From the NCBI GenBank assembly GCA_963922205.1, contig CAWUHX010000170.1, positions 682,001 through 746,000 of the forward strand: 64,000 nt of DNA. The letters run 5' to 3'. Below the pieces are notes generated by a model that ran no database searches, was not told the origin of the DNA, and was given only the letters and a program-made list of their open reading frames with translations. The DNA comes from Romanomermis culicivorax (taxonomy: Eukaryota; Nematoda; Enoplea; Mermithida; Mermithidae). Made by a program: the position numbers and the translations under genes. How positions within the stretch are numbered: the stretch's first letter is position 1; every line of letters starts with the position of its first letter. Shown piece after piece: positions 10,836 to 23,075 of this stretch.

Positions 10836-13800
10836 GGTGTCAGAATCAAAAGAAGAGCTAACTAACTAATCCGATATCAACTAACACATACCGTTAATGG
10901 TAGGTGCTTATGAACTGTATAACAGCTGAATAAATATAATTCAACTCGAATGATTTGGAAGCTTGATGGCTGAATTATTGGAGCTAATTTTAAAAACAGA
11001 TAATAAAGCTAGAAAAGTAAGTCGACGAGCTAGAAAATTCGAGAAAAAAGGTAATAGAACGAAATGTCGTAAAATCAAGTGGATAAATAGAATTAGGAAG
11101 TAATCGACGAATGAAACGTTATTCCATTACAAAAATGCACATTTTTATCAATCAACACCCGACGTTTTTTCGATGATTCTATTTGGTTCACGGTTGAACC
11201 TTTAGACGTTCAATTTTTCAATCTTGATTAAGTATTCTTTGACGATTTTTCTAAGTCTTACGAATAACGATTTTTGTGAACGAGACGTTTTTAGGGGCAA
11301 GTAGTTATTCCACACGTTGAATCGGGACCGAAAATTTGTGAACATATTGCACCAATTTTAAAATTTTGATGTGGAAGTGTTTTGAAATAGCTTTGGCCAG
11401 GGTGCACTGATTTAGGAAAATTTTTTCATCATGTAACCGAATGTTCATATACGGCATGAAAAATGGCCGAAACTAATTTTCATGTTCTATAACGGCTTCT
11501 AGACTGGGACGCAAAAACTGCACCTAAGGCTGATTTTGGTGTTCAAGGGACCTGTACAGAGCGCATTCCTGATTCTCCATTCATTTTGAAATGGTGGTTC
11601 CAACGATCCTAGGAAAGTAATTTCAGAACGGAAAAAACCAAGCTTATTACCGTAATGAATAGAATTTTCCTTCAAACAGCGAGAAACACGGTAGGCTAGA
11701 ATTTGTTCCGAAAACTCAACTCTTGTTCGGTTATCGAGACGTAGTTCTCTTCGACAGCGAGTAAACAATGATTTTGGTCATTTCTAATGTCGTGATAGTT
11801 AAATTAACGTTTTTCTTCAGTAAGAAGTTTTCCACGGAGGGCAAGTTGCATGCCGAAGTGAACCTGATTTGTTGAACTTCACTGTGGTATATGATTTTGA
11901 ATTTAATGAACTATAGTTACATTTTTGTATTATTGGTTATTTCCATTAATCAAGTGTTGATCAACCGCAAATTTTTCTGTACATTTATGGAAATTTTGTT
12001 GTAAACAATTTGCTGTGCCAATCCATTATAGCATATGCAATGTCGACATTTACGCACTTGAAAATTTTTTGTTGATGCGATTTGATTTTATGTGAATGTT
12101 TATTAGCCCGAAAACATACAAACAGGATATTTTCACGGTCAAAGAAATTTAAACTGTTCCTGATGGTTCGATATTTTATGGGTTCTTCCCCAATATTTCA
12201 TTATAAAATTATTTCCAAGACTAAACCATGATAATATGACTACAGTCAATTTAATTTAAAATGATAGATGTATCAATACCAAAAACTTAAGCTCAAGTTC
12301 ATAGATAATTTTCGCTTATTGGAATTTTTTTATAGCGCAGAAAAATGCTGAATTTCTTTATTAGATTGATAAAAGCCGAAATCATCAAAAACACAGTGAT
12401 ATTGTACTTTCTCAATTTGCACAGAACTGCAACGATATGTGAATTCTGTTCGAGAAATTTTGACCACTTAACAAGATATTTAGATGAAATTTTTTTTTCG
12501 CCGCTCAGTGACGCAATTATTTCCCAGGGGCCGGTTTCATTAATTGAAAATGAGTATAAGAAATTGAAATACCAGTGTATTACACCATGAAGTGAAGGCT
12601 GCAGTTTCGTGTTTTTAAATTTTGGACATTGAAAATTGGAAGCTGATTTGACATATTCCTTCTTCCTTACTTGTTTTTCTCTTTCTCTCCTATTTTTCCT
12701 TTTCTTTCTCGATCTTTTTGCATGCTATTTTCTATTATTCATTTTTAACACGAAATTTATTTTTAACAATTGACGGAAAGAAACAAAAAAGTTCGAACAC
12801 AAACGTGCTCGCAAGGAAGATTAACTTTTGTGTGTGGCCTGAGACCGACGTCAAGATCAGGATTAGATGAAAAATGCTAGTGTAACCCAACAACTCGAGG
12901 TCGGACTTAAACCCGAGCTCGGAATGATCGTGAAGCCGCTGATACCGAGCTTTTCTTTTTTGTGGTCGAGGTAATCTCGAGCTTGAGCTCTAGTGAAACC
13001 GACCTCTATTGATTACAGAAATAAACTTACTATTTTTTTCACATTGAACTTACTTTCATGGAACCACAGCATATGCAATGATTATTTGACAAGTTCATTT
13101 GTTCATTTCCTTGTAGGATTTTTCGTCCGATCTGTGTGCCTCTTTCTTTTTTATCGTTCAATTGTGTCAACGAACTGTAATTTTATGTTTACTTTACCGT
13201 TAAAATTAGCTCTCACGCAGTCTATCGATCAATGCTCCATCCCCGAACAGAAGCCATTTATAGTTGTAGGTATCTGTGCCACACTTTATAAACTCTTTTC
13301 GTACCCATATTAGTTAGTTAGTATAGTTAATGAAGTTTTGGATTATAAGTATTCGCAGTAGTTTCGAGCAGCCTAGTTCAAGAAATAATGATCGACACGG
13401 CGATTTTGAAGGCTCAAATATCAACCCGGAAAATGCAGCGGCTTTTTACACTCAGTAAGTTCTTCCTTTTACAAGATTGTTCGGAAAAAGTGCTCAGCTT
13501 CAGAGCGCCATAACAGTAATTAGGAGCGGTATTTTTAACGATGTCTTCAGAATCAGAATAGATAGTTTTGTGGATTGGGAAACAGTAGCTACTATAAATT
13601 AAGTTTACTGACCCAAAAATATCGGACAAAAGTTTACAGCTGGTCTACAATAATCTGGGATGATTGATGGTTGTAGTACTGTACAATGGGTCAGAATCGC
13701 TATATCATAATTAGCCATAATTTTCTCTCAATTTGAAATCTTCACACTTTTCGACGGGCTCTATGCTGAAATCAAACATTTTTATTGTCCTACTGTAGTC

Positions 13801-14572
13801 CTGGCATTCCATACAACAATCATCCTAGTGTCATATGTCAGAAAAGTCTTCTCCAATTATAGAATGCTACAATGGAACCACTACATCAATTGCAGTTCAC
13901 TGCAGTTGAAAAAATCCTTTGAAAGTTTTGACAAATCCAAATTGACTAAAGTTGAAACTATGATTCTTTTGATTTTACTCTGTGAGCAAACACTGTACGA
14001 TGGTCACTGCATTCGATTTTTATATCACCGTAAAGTGTTGATCATGACTTCCACGGAGAAAAACTAAACATTTTTGTAAAAATAAGAAAAAATATAAAAA
14101 TCATTACTGATAGTTACAGTATTCGTTGTAAAATTGCTCGGGCGTCACATGCGCTCATTTTGTTCTTGTGGATAATTTGCACACCTGAGAGTTTTTATCG
14201 TCAATTTGGGCTTGTTCAAATGATTTTGAATCCGATATCATACTTTGTTTCGGCCACTGAACAAGAATATCACAATAATATGAAGTTTTACGCAGTTACT
14301 GTAGCTTTTTATATCAGATGTCAAACTCGATCTTTTTGAACAATTTTACTCATTTACTGACTCATCTCCTGGTTTTGGAATGTAATCACTGATTTTCTAG
14401 TTGTTACCCAGTGATTCAACACAATATAAAAAACTGTTGAACATCCGTCAGTTCTAGATCAGAATTTTTCGGAGGCAGACAAAAAGCGCTAGTTTAAAAG
14501 ATTTTTGGAAGTTAAAAATCTGCAAACATGTACTGAAAAAATTTGCGTCATTTTGATCATCACTATTTTCAG
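10836..14572. other. Intergenic, nothing recognised
   Basis: 3.7 kb upstream of the FMO start and upstream of the globin exon. It presumably holds the FMO promoter, but no TATA or other element can be assigned. AT-rich, with scattered TACTGTAG-type words and a slightly GC-richer patch near 12,830-13,000 (GACCGACGTC, CGAGCTC words). The short open frames here (for example minus 11,499-11,768) have no recognisable family. Confidence 0.5.
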
Positions 14573-15006
14573 CGCCTTTACAGTGGCGCCGGATGTACGT
14601 CAATTCTTCAAGGGCGCCGAAAACCTCGAGCCAGAAAATGTAGCCAAAACTAAACGTTTCACCCACGGTGGACAAAGCTTCTTATTTTCCATGCACATGG
14701 TTGTTCATTTGGCCAATGACGACGAAATGTTCAACTTTTACATAACGGACGTCATGCATAGGCATACACGGGTTTCCGACTTACTCCAGATATGTACGAT
14801 GTAAATCCTTCACTACATGTACAGTAAGAAGGGCCAAAAAATGGGAAATCACTGAGGAAGAATTGAAAAATATCTGTGCTTGTCATTCAAATGCCATTTG
14901 CGTCAAAACTATACTGTAAAGTTATTTTCATTTACCGTTCCACGACGTTTGGTACAGCTTCCTGGAACAGAAAGTGGGCATGAGTAAAGAACAGAAATGC
15001 GAGTGA
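14573..15006 (+). pseudogene. Globin exon fragment (nematode myoglobin-like), probably broken
   Basis: After a TTTTCAG acceptor at 14,572 an exon-like stretch (14,573 to about 14,771) encodes PDVRQFFKGAE followed by a KTKRFTHGGQSFLFSMH-like helix and ITDVMHRH. This matches the C-helix to F-helix of nematode globins; the last His sits at the proximal (F8) position. About 160 bp further, 14,935-15,006 encodes DVWYSFLEQKVGMSKEQKC, resembling the G/H-helix end. There a TGA falls where family members have Trp. No clean acceptor precedes this second piece, and no N-terminal exon was found. It may be a decayed copy or part of a gene with exons I could not locate. Heme-binding function is inferred from family only. 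Confidence 0.6.
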
Positions 15007-15009
15007 GAA

Positions 15010-17080
15010 AAAATTCGACATCAAAAGTTGTTGCCTGCGATCATTAGAAGCTTGAAAGGATGGATGGGAGACACTTGAAATTTTTCATTTAATTTCATTT
15101 ATTCATATAATCGATTTAACAAAGTTTTTTAAAAAAAATTTCGATCCTCAGAATACCAATTATAATAGACAAAAAATTATATTTCGCAACAATTTTTACG
15201 AAAAGGCATGAAAATCATGAAATAAACTAGCAGATCATAGGTAGATCAGTTCAGTTGAGTAATAAGATGTTTTTTTCTAAATTTTCTCTTCAAATATGCA
15301 AATTTTGACAGAACAGGAGCACAATGAATTAAACTAAAAAAATTATTAGTTCATGCAAAAAAGTGATCGACTGGTTCAAATGATACTGTTGGCTGAAAAG
15401 ATATGATGGCTGAACCGAATTTTCATGTATAAAAACGATAGTTGAACTGATGTTGACCGTAGAACGACAAAAGCTGGAATTGTAGCTTTATGCATAATTG
15501 GGGCATCTGTGTATAAATGCGAGATTAATGTCCATTGCGTTTCAGCCTGAATTTTCACCATCAAATGTCCGAGATTGATGTACTACTCTGGCCAATACAT
15601 AGAGAACCTGGCTAAACAAACAGATTCCAGAGTTTGTCCATGGTCCAACCATCATGCAGCAAAAATGGCCCGCACGAAATTAAGACTGACTTTAGTGTCT
15701 AAGTCCCTGCTATACTTCGCCGGTGATCACTGGTCCAAGCTCTCCTAGCTGCTTCCTGCAGGCTGCTGCGCAAAATTCGAAACTCACAATAAACGGCGTC
15801 CACTAACGAGGGAACCGCCATGTTAAATATGCCCTGAGGCAGCCATAACTTCAGGCGCAAGTATAAACGTTGGTCGAGCCTCCATCTTGGATCTCAGTGC
15901 TAGCACGCCAAAAAACTACGGCTTGATCTTATTAACTGCACCTCTGGCTCTGGTGCTTGCGTTTGTTCATGCATCAAAAATTAGAACATGTTCTATTTCT
16001 TAGAGTGTACACCAGTACCACATGATTTTCTTGTGAATCTGTTTTTACATCGTATTTTTTATTATAGATTGTTTTGATGGCTTATGCAGAACCCAATAAT
16101 AGTATGGAAGATCTCATGATGTGAAAAATTAGTTTCGAAGTGATTTAGGAAAAACCTAGAAACCATAATCTTTTTTGGTCGTTGAAAAAATCAAAAATCA
16201 AAAATCAAAAGTCTTCCAGTAGTATGTCCTGGCCCCCTGGCCTGCAATGTTATAACACAGGCAGACGGGAAAAGAGTTGTCCTCAACTACATGGTTGCAT
16301 GACCATGAGGGCACAGGGACCACGTCTCGGTCAATTCAGCCACCTTGTCAGGTAACTTCTGCCATTCTACATTCCCTGAAAATACAGTGTTACCTGGAGT
16401 TGAACTGTTGACATGAGTACACAAACTATTTATGTGGCAGGCATCGTTGCACTTGACTATGAAGAATTGAAATATGCAGAAAGTACAAAGAATATAGCAT
16501 CACAACTGATACAACAACATTTCTGCTCAAAGAGTGGCCCTTAAAAAGACAGTTGGGTTCTCTGTAAGTATTGTGACATATAGAAAAAACAAGAAAGGCT
16601 GATCCATATGCTAGTGAAAAATGCCTGATCCGTCTGATAGAACTTGAATACAGCAGTTATGAATCGGATTAATTTTATTCCAATTCCCACTGATGGCCAG
16701 GGAAAAATGTGATTTTCGCATACACCACCTGAAATAATTTACTTTTGACTAGAAATCTGGAATGGAAAAATCCTAAAAAACTGTAATTTTTACTAGGTTA
16801 CAAACTTTTGGATACACTGATTGCTAAAAGTTTAAAATTGGGAGCTGTAGTCATACTCAAATACATGTCAATGAGCTAAATTATCCATCAGTTGTCTATA
16901 ATACGAAAGAAACTTGGATTGAACTATACATAGTATCCTTACAAATATTGAAAAAACTTCACTCAGATACAGACACTAGGTCTAACTTTGGATGAAACAT
17001 TTACTCCAATGATCTGTTGGTAAGCTGTACATCATATACAACAAAAAATTGATTGACAAGTTATTTACGATTGCTCGAAT
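15010..17080. other. Intergenic, unclassified, with two GC-richer patches
   Basis: Mostly AT-rich. Two patches (about 15,590-15,960 and 16,220-16,400) are clearly GC-richer than their surroundings and contain no frame I recognise on either strand. They could be old dispersed repeats or small exons. No tRNA cloverleaf was seen in them. Confidence 0.4.
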
Positions 17081-17084
17081 TTTT

Positions 17085-18070
17085 TTCAGCATCATCGCAT
17101 TCTCATATTAAGCAAGATATTGAATATTCTTTTAGTGACTCTGATGGTCCTGTGGCAAAATCGATCGATTTTGGTGCTCCAAGTTTAACTCTCAGAGACC
17201 TGAAGAACAAAACAGCACATTTTATAGGTAAAAATAATTTATATGCTTGTGAAGTAGATGATGAAAATATTGCAGAAATACATAGAAGTAATAGAAAATG
17301 ATTTGTTTAGATATTTTACTCGATCAGATGGAAAGAACGCAATATCACAGATATTATATGGTATAAATTTGACAGTCATAGAAAGAAATTCAATTGGTGA
17401 TATAAATCAAAAAAATATGAAGAAAAAAATTTGGTCATTTCAAAAAAAATTGCGAAAGATTAGCAAGATCAAGGGAGCTAGAGAATAAGTTCACATAACA
17501 AAATCTGCTGAATGAAAATTCAATGTTCATCATTCTGGAACATAAAAGCTTGATTTAAATGCCTTGAGAAATTCCACCATTATTTGAGGTTATTAAATTA
17601 ACCAGTCTCAATATAAAGCCTATTTTAAATTCTCAGGAAACAAAAATGCAAAAACTTGCATTGGACATAGAAACATATATTCCTTAAAGCTCGTGATCTA
17701 TTATACTGTAGTTCGTATTGTGCAATATCTGTAGCAGATATAACTGAATCTAGAAACTTTGATTGTTATTTAGGGCCATTGTCAGCTCAAAATATAATAA
17801 ATTGTTTCAGCCCACAAGATGCTTTCCACTTTCCAGTGTAGTGGTGGTCACCCAGCACAAGTTTTAAACCAATTATCATTGTGCAGAAAGAACAAATCTG
17901 GTCATTGGATGCTACCAAAAGAATCATGATATAAATATACTGGTCAAAATGGAACATGCCTGCTATTATGCCCTGCTGAACAAGTTCATGTGCAGTTCTG
18001 TGTTTCATGCATATTATTACATCACATATTCCTAATCTTCCAGCTGGAAACTGCAGATATGTTAGATATA
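17085..18070 (+). mobile_element. Left arm of a 4-kb palindrome, decayed transposon-like coding
   Basis: After a TTTTTTCAG the plus strand encodes VAKSIDFGAPSLTLRDLKNK (17,150-17,215), later a basic stretch with KKKIWSFQKKLRKISKIKGA (17,410-17,480), and near 17,825 FQCSGGHPAQVLNQ. The same three blocks occur in the same order on the minus strand at 20,985-19,990, where the matching words are VAKSIDFDGPHAILADLNNK and FSGGHRAQGLNQ. The order and spacing show two inverted copies of one element with a protein of unknown family. Stops and frameshifts make both copies inactive. Confidence 0.5.
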
Positions 18071-19989
18071 TAGAGAAAGGAAACGGACATTGTGGTCAAT
18101 TCACTAAAATGAGGTCCTGTTATTGCTTTTGTTGGCATACCTGGAACCTGACAATTCTATAATGGTGATGGTTACATTTATCTTTTCTTTCTATTAGGAT
18201 AGATCGATTTTGCAGCTCATATTTATCTTTCCTCATGCCATTTTTAAACAATACCATCTCAGCCTTTCACGTGGGTCTCTGTTGACTTGCTTTTTCTGAT
18301 ATTTTAATCATGGATATCTTGTAGGCTTCATTTCAAATAAACTTTGCCATAATGCTACTTGCCCACTCTGAATTGATTGGTGATGTTTACTATTACAATG
18401 TACTTTTTTAATCAATTTTTTAATCCAACAGCAAGAAAAATGTACAGTAACTACACAAACCTAATAGCTGTTAAATCACATTATAAATATATTTTGTGGG
18501 ATAATCGACTGGTATTTCAGTTTCATGGATGCAATTCATGAGGAAAAAAATTCACACATTAATCAGAGTGGTTAATGAGCAGTCAGTCAGCCATGAAATG
18601 GTTTCTAAGCTAAATATCTCCTAATACCATAACAAGTGGTGTCCAGAGTGGATAAACCGATGGATAAAATGCTATGTCAAAGATTATTAGCTGAATATGT
18701 CAATAGAAAACAAAGCTTTGCAGTGCAATTAAAATTTTTTTTTTGATTAAAAATTAAAAAAGCTTTACGAATGAATTTGAGGTACCCTAATACACTTTTT
18801 GTTTAATATCAGTTATCATATTTTTTTTTGAAAAAAACAAGCCAGTACCTATCAATTTTTCAGACCAGTATCAATGGATTATAAATTGTAAAAAACACCA
18901 TATTTAACGGAAATGAAGATGGGATAAAATAATCTGGTGCTAAAACTTATCTTGAGAAGTCATTGAAAGGGCTAATGTTTTCCTGTATATATTCAAAGGT
19001 TATTTTCCACAGGAATTATAAATGATGAAAAATTGTTTCAGGTCAAATGGACATTCTCAATCAAAGGCATTAAGTGATGTGTAGAGCAGAGGTGGACAAT
19101 TACTGTCAAAAGACCCACTTTCATACTATCTGCTATTTTGAAAACAATATCAATCAATGACTGAAATTTTCATTATAGTCCACATCATTTAAATTTGGGA
19201 GATGTTTCAAAAATGAAGTGCATGTTTATTTATGAATTTACAAGTGAAACTTTTGACCATTCTGAGGCACAGCCAATGGATTCAAAATGAGTGGAATCTT
19301 AAATGGAAAACTTCTGATAAGTGTGGAAAATCATGATCAGTCAAAAGTAAAAATTATGTGTGGTATGTAAGAATGCAATTGATACATGCCAGTTACATAA
19401 CGGCAAGAACATCTCAACTGAGTGGATAAAGTTCTGTTGAAACCATTTGTTTAAACAAGATTATACACCTAAAAACTCCCTACCTCAACATCTAAGAAAT
19501 TAATTTTGCACAACATAGTTGAAAGTTGCAGCAGTGTTTGCTCTACATTTAGTTGAGCAACTATAAATAACTGATTGTGCAATGTTGCAAGTATGTCTTG
19601 CAGCTTCTAATTTGATGTGACTTTTTGCACCTCTGTGGGTAGTATTAAGATTATACCTCTAAAAAACAAGTATTAAGATTATGATTGATTTGCTCATTTC
19701 TCAACCACATCTTATTGTATATTTAGTATATTTATTTATTTAGACTATGACAATGTGTGGTTAATTGGTTATGCATCAATTTGGGCGTTTGCTAATATAG
19801 AATGACCAAGTTTAAGATATACCAACAATAGCGATTGCAGGACCCCATTTTAGTAAATTGAGCATAATATCCACTTCGTTTGGTCAACATATGTCTGGAA
19901 CGTCTGCAGCAACCAGCTGGAAGATTGGGAATATAACTGTTTCAATGATATGCAAAGCATACACAAAACTACACTTGGTCTTCTTAGGG
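18071..19989. repeat. Spacer of the 17-21 kb palindrome
   Basis: 1.9 kb of AT-rich DNA between the inverted arms. No recognisable coding region. I could not tell whether it is unrelated host DNA or the 3' portions of the two copies. Confidence 0.35.
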
Positions 19990-20985
19990 AGAACATTATA
20001 GCAGGCATAATCCATTCTCCCCAATATACTAATAAAATGAATTTTTCGGTGGCATACAATGACCAATTTTCTTTTTCTGGTCAGTAAAAATTGGTTTAAA
20101 CCTTGTGCCCTGTGACCACCACTAAACTGGTAAGCATCAGTGGGCTGAGACAATCCACAATCCACTATATATTGGGCCCACAATGGCTCTGAGACACCAG
20201 AAAATTTAATGATTGAACTTTAATTTGTGCAGAAATCCTGTCTGCTACACTCATTGCATAACATGAATGACAGTATAATTGATCACGAGCTTCAAGAATA
20301 TATGTTTTAAGGTCCTTTATATTTTTTACACTTTGGTTTGCTGAAAATTTTTGAATGGGCATTATTTTGACACAAATTAATTTAATAATCTTGCCTATAC
20401 ATGGAATTAATATGTCTCACATCATCAAGAATTGGCTTCAATGTTCCAGAAGGATGAAACTCGAATTTTATGAACGTGAGTTGGCTAATTTAGTTATATC
20501 AAGTTGAGCATCAAATTTAGATCTTCTACTTCCCTTAAACTTGTCAATTTGTCCTAATTTTCTTTGAAATATCTAAATTTTTCTGCTTGATATCTTTCAA
20601 TTTATATTGCTGCAGAAATTTATTTAATAGCCATCAAATTTATCATGTGTTGGATCTGTAATATTGTGACCTATTCCACATGTTGGAGTGAATTATGGAT
20701 ACAAACTGTCAAATTGATGATAACCCATTCACTTTGGTGATCTGCTTGTCATCATTCTGTAGGCTTTTTTTAGTTCTTTGTTCAGCCATTTTTTATCATC
20801 TCATTTGCCACCAAACATAGTTGGCATCCATAAAATATGCTTTTTTGTTATTCAAGTCTGCCAGAATAGCATGTGGGCCATCAAAATCGATTGATTTAGC
20901 CACCAGACAACCAAAATTGCTAGCAAAAGATTGAATATCTCACTTGGAATGAGAATTGAGTGTTGCTGAAAGTCATTTCAATGAA
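19990..20985 (-). mobile_element. Right arm of the 4-kb palindrome
   Basis: Minus-strand copy of the 17.1-18.07 kb arm. The longest preserved frame (19,884-20,183) carries DAYQFSGGHRAQGLNQFLLT. The upstream block at about 20,790-20,985 carries VAKSIDFDGPHAILADLNNK and AYFMDANYVW. These resemble no transposase family I can name with confidence. Each arm preserves residues the other has lost, so they are independently decayed copies. Confidence 0.5.
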
Positions 20986-22785
20986 TTTTGCATTTATAAA
21001 TAATCATTGAATTGAAAAATTTTCTATCAAAAAACTTTGCTTGGTAACGTTTTTGGAAACAATAAATCTATTCGAAAATTAACTGTAAAGTTTGTCTCAA
21101 AAATAAACACAAAGAAGAATAATTGGCATACATTATGTATGGCTCACCAAAAAGTAGTGGGAGTTTGAAAAACAAGTCTTTACTGAGGCTTAACAGATAA
21201 AGTAATATATGTGTGTAGAAATCCTGACTTAAGTATTGATTAGTGTTGGTTTTATGCGAAAAATCTTCTAAAAAGACTTATTCATTTGTTGTCAATTAAA
21301 TTTTCTGTCATCAGACATGGTTTGTTATGTCGAAAATTGAGTGATAATGGGGGCCAGCTGCAGTATATAATAGAAAAAAGTGTCACCTCTTTGGAAAGGG
21401 ACACTTTTATTGAGAAGAATGCCTTGCTAAATTGAACTTTTATGCATTTTTCATCACATCTTGCGGAGTTAACAATCAAAGACGTCTTGAACAATCATAA
21501 GTTTGCTTTTCGAAAAAATTCAGTCCTATGCTTGTAAATGTATGTGGTAGTGTGACTCATCAAAACAACTGCATTGTAACCCCAAAATGAATTAATGATT
21601 CGACATTGTTGGTAAATAATTACAGTATTTTATATCACAAGTAGGAAACATTAAGTTTTTGACATTCTTTTGTGGCGGGGTAAATGCAGTTGAAGAGTGC
21701 CACTAAGTTAAATGTAATGCTGGTGTTATTATCATATTAATTTAATTAATAATGTAATATATAATATATAATATCGAATATAAATAATTGGATTTGGGCT
21801 GACTCATGTTCCGAAGTCAGCAATCTGATAAAGCCAGTAAAGTTCAATTATTTTGCTAAACGACACAGTAAGGTGCAATGAAACCAAAAAGCATGAGTTT
21901 CCCGAAAAAAGCTTTATACTTTATCGAAAATTCTGGATCTCTTGATCAGGTAATTGGATTAATGCTCTTTACTAATCGTGGAATTATCAATTAAAGTAAT
22001 TAATAACCTTAGCAATTTATTCATTGGGGCTCATGTCTGTTCACTGCATCTATCATTGATATAGATCTGGTTGATAAGGAAGTTGACATTTTCAGCTCAC
22101 TCAGACTATTCAAAATAATTAATGTCTCTAGCATCTGGCATATGATAGTGGTATGCACAGATGCGTAAATATAATCTACATAAATTCCTAAAAAACTCAA
22201 CAATTAAGTGTGTGCCACAATCATTCAAAACTGAAATAGGAACTGACAGACTTATTTTTATTTTTTCACTTCATCCGTCTATTGTTCGTAGGTATGCTAT
22301 ATCATGAAAGTTGTGCACAGTGTTCAAATTATTTTATAACCAAAACAAAGATAACAGACTGAATAACTTCATATGACATTACAGCAAAGTTGTTGCCATA
22401 GATAAGAGAGTAAAAAGTATTCAAAATTGAACTTTTGCTGTACTCAAGTTAACCCAATAAAATTTCAATTTGATAATGATAATCTGATGATTTTTTTTTT
22501 GAAAAAAAACATGTTCATCAGCAGCTAAAATGAAATCACGCCATTTATATACAAAAGAGGTTCATCAATCGCTTTACATCACTCCAATATGAATTGTTGA
22601 TCTGGTTTATTTGCTCGTTTTGCGCAAAGAATGAATTTCCCACACTTCTACATGCTTTGGATGCATGTACGGTATCAGTCATCTCACATGTATGCCAAAT
22701 TGGCGAATTGGGCAAGGCCACAATTCGACCAAGAAAGAGATCATTTCATTATTTATTATACTTTCTTGGGTATATTGCGTGTTAC
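20986..22785. other. Intergenic AT-rich DNA, nothing recognised
   Basis: No coding region, RNA gene or clear repeat was identified. A TA-rich run with TAATATATAATATATAATAT lies near 21,755. The 5 bp at 22,781-22,785 (GTTAC) are the left copy of the target duplication of the LTR element that follows. Confidence 0.5.
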
Positions 22786-23047
22786 TGATATGTATGTGTG
22801 TTATGTAAATTTCTGTAGTATTTTGGCGCGTACATAGCTTCCTTTATTAGTGTCATTTTTTTCTCGCCTGTTTTTGTGTTATGCAAATAGATGGCCTATA
22901 TATAGTCTAGCCATCTTTGTGTTTTTCTCTGTATCCTTTCGCCCTTCACTTATCAGTGACTGTTTATTTTCGTCGTCCGAATAAAGTGTATTATTTACGA
23001 TAGTTGGTCGCCAGTATTTGAATTTGCATACTCGACCACACTTATCA
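22786..23047 (+). repeat. 5' LTR of the 4.28-kb element
   Basis: 262 bp, TG...CA ends. It contains a CTATATATAGTC TATA-like box near 22,897 and AATAAAGTG near 22,980, an AATAAA-type polyadenylation signal, as expected for the U3-R region. Confidence 0.95.
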
Positions 23048-23048
23048 T

Positions 23049-23068
23049 TGGCGAGATGAAACGGCGAC
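23049..23068 (+). promoter_or_regulatory. Putative primer-binding site, 4.28-kb element
   Basis: One base after the LTR, the sequence starts TGGCGAGATGAAACGG; TGG is the complement of a tRNA CCA end. The priming tRNA is not identified. Seventeen bases (CGAGATGAAACGGCGAC, 23,052-23,068) recur at 23,079-23,095 inside the gag remnant. Confidence 0.6.
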
Positions 23069-23075
23069 AAGATGA

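Noticed and set aside
11499-11768. Minus-strand open frame of 89 codons
   Set aside because: No family, no splice context, ordinary intergenic composition.
16220-16440. tRNA or small structured RNA in the GC-richer patch
   Set aside because: No cloverleaf or box A/B arrangement could be drawn on either strand.
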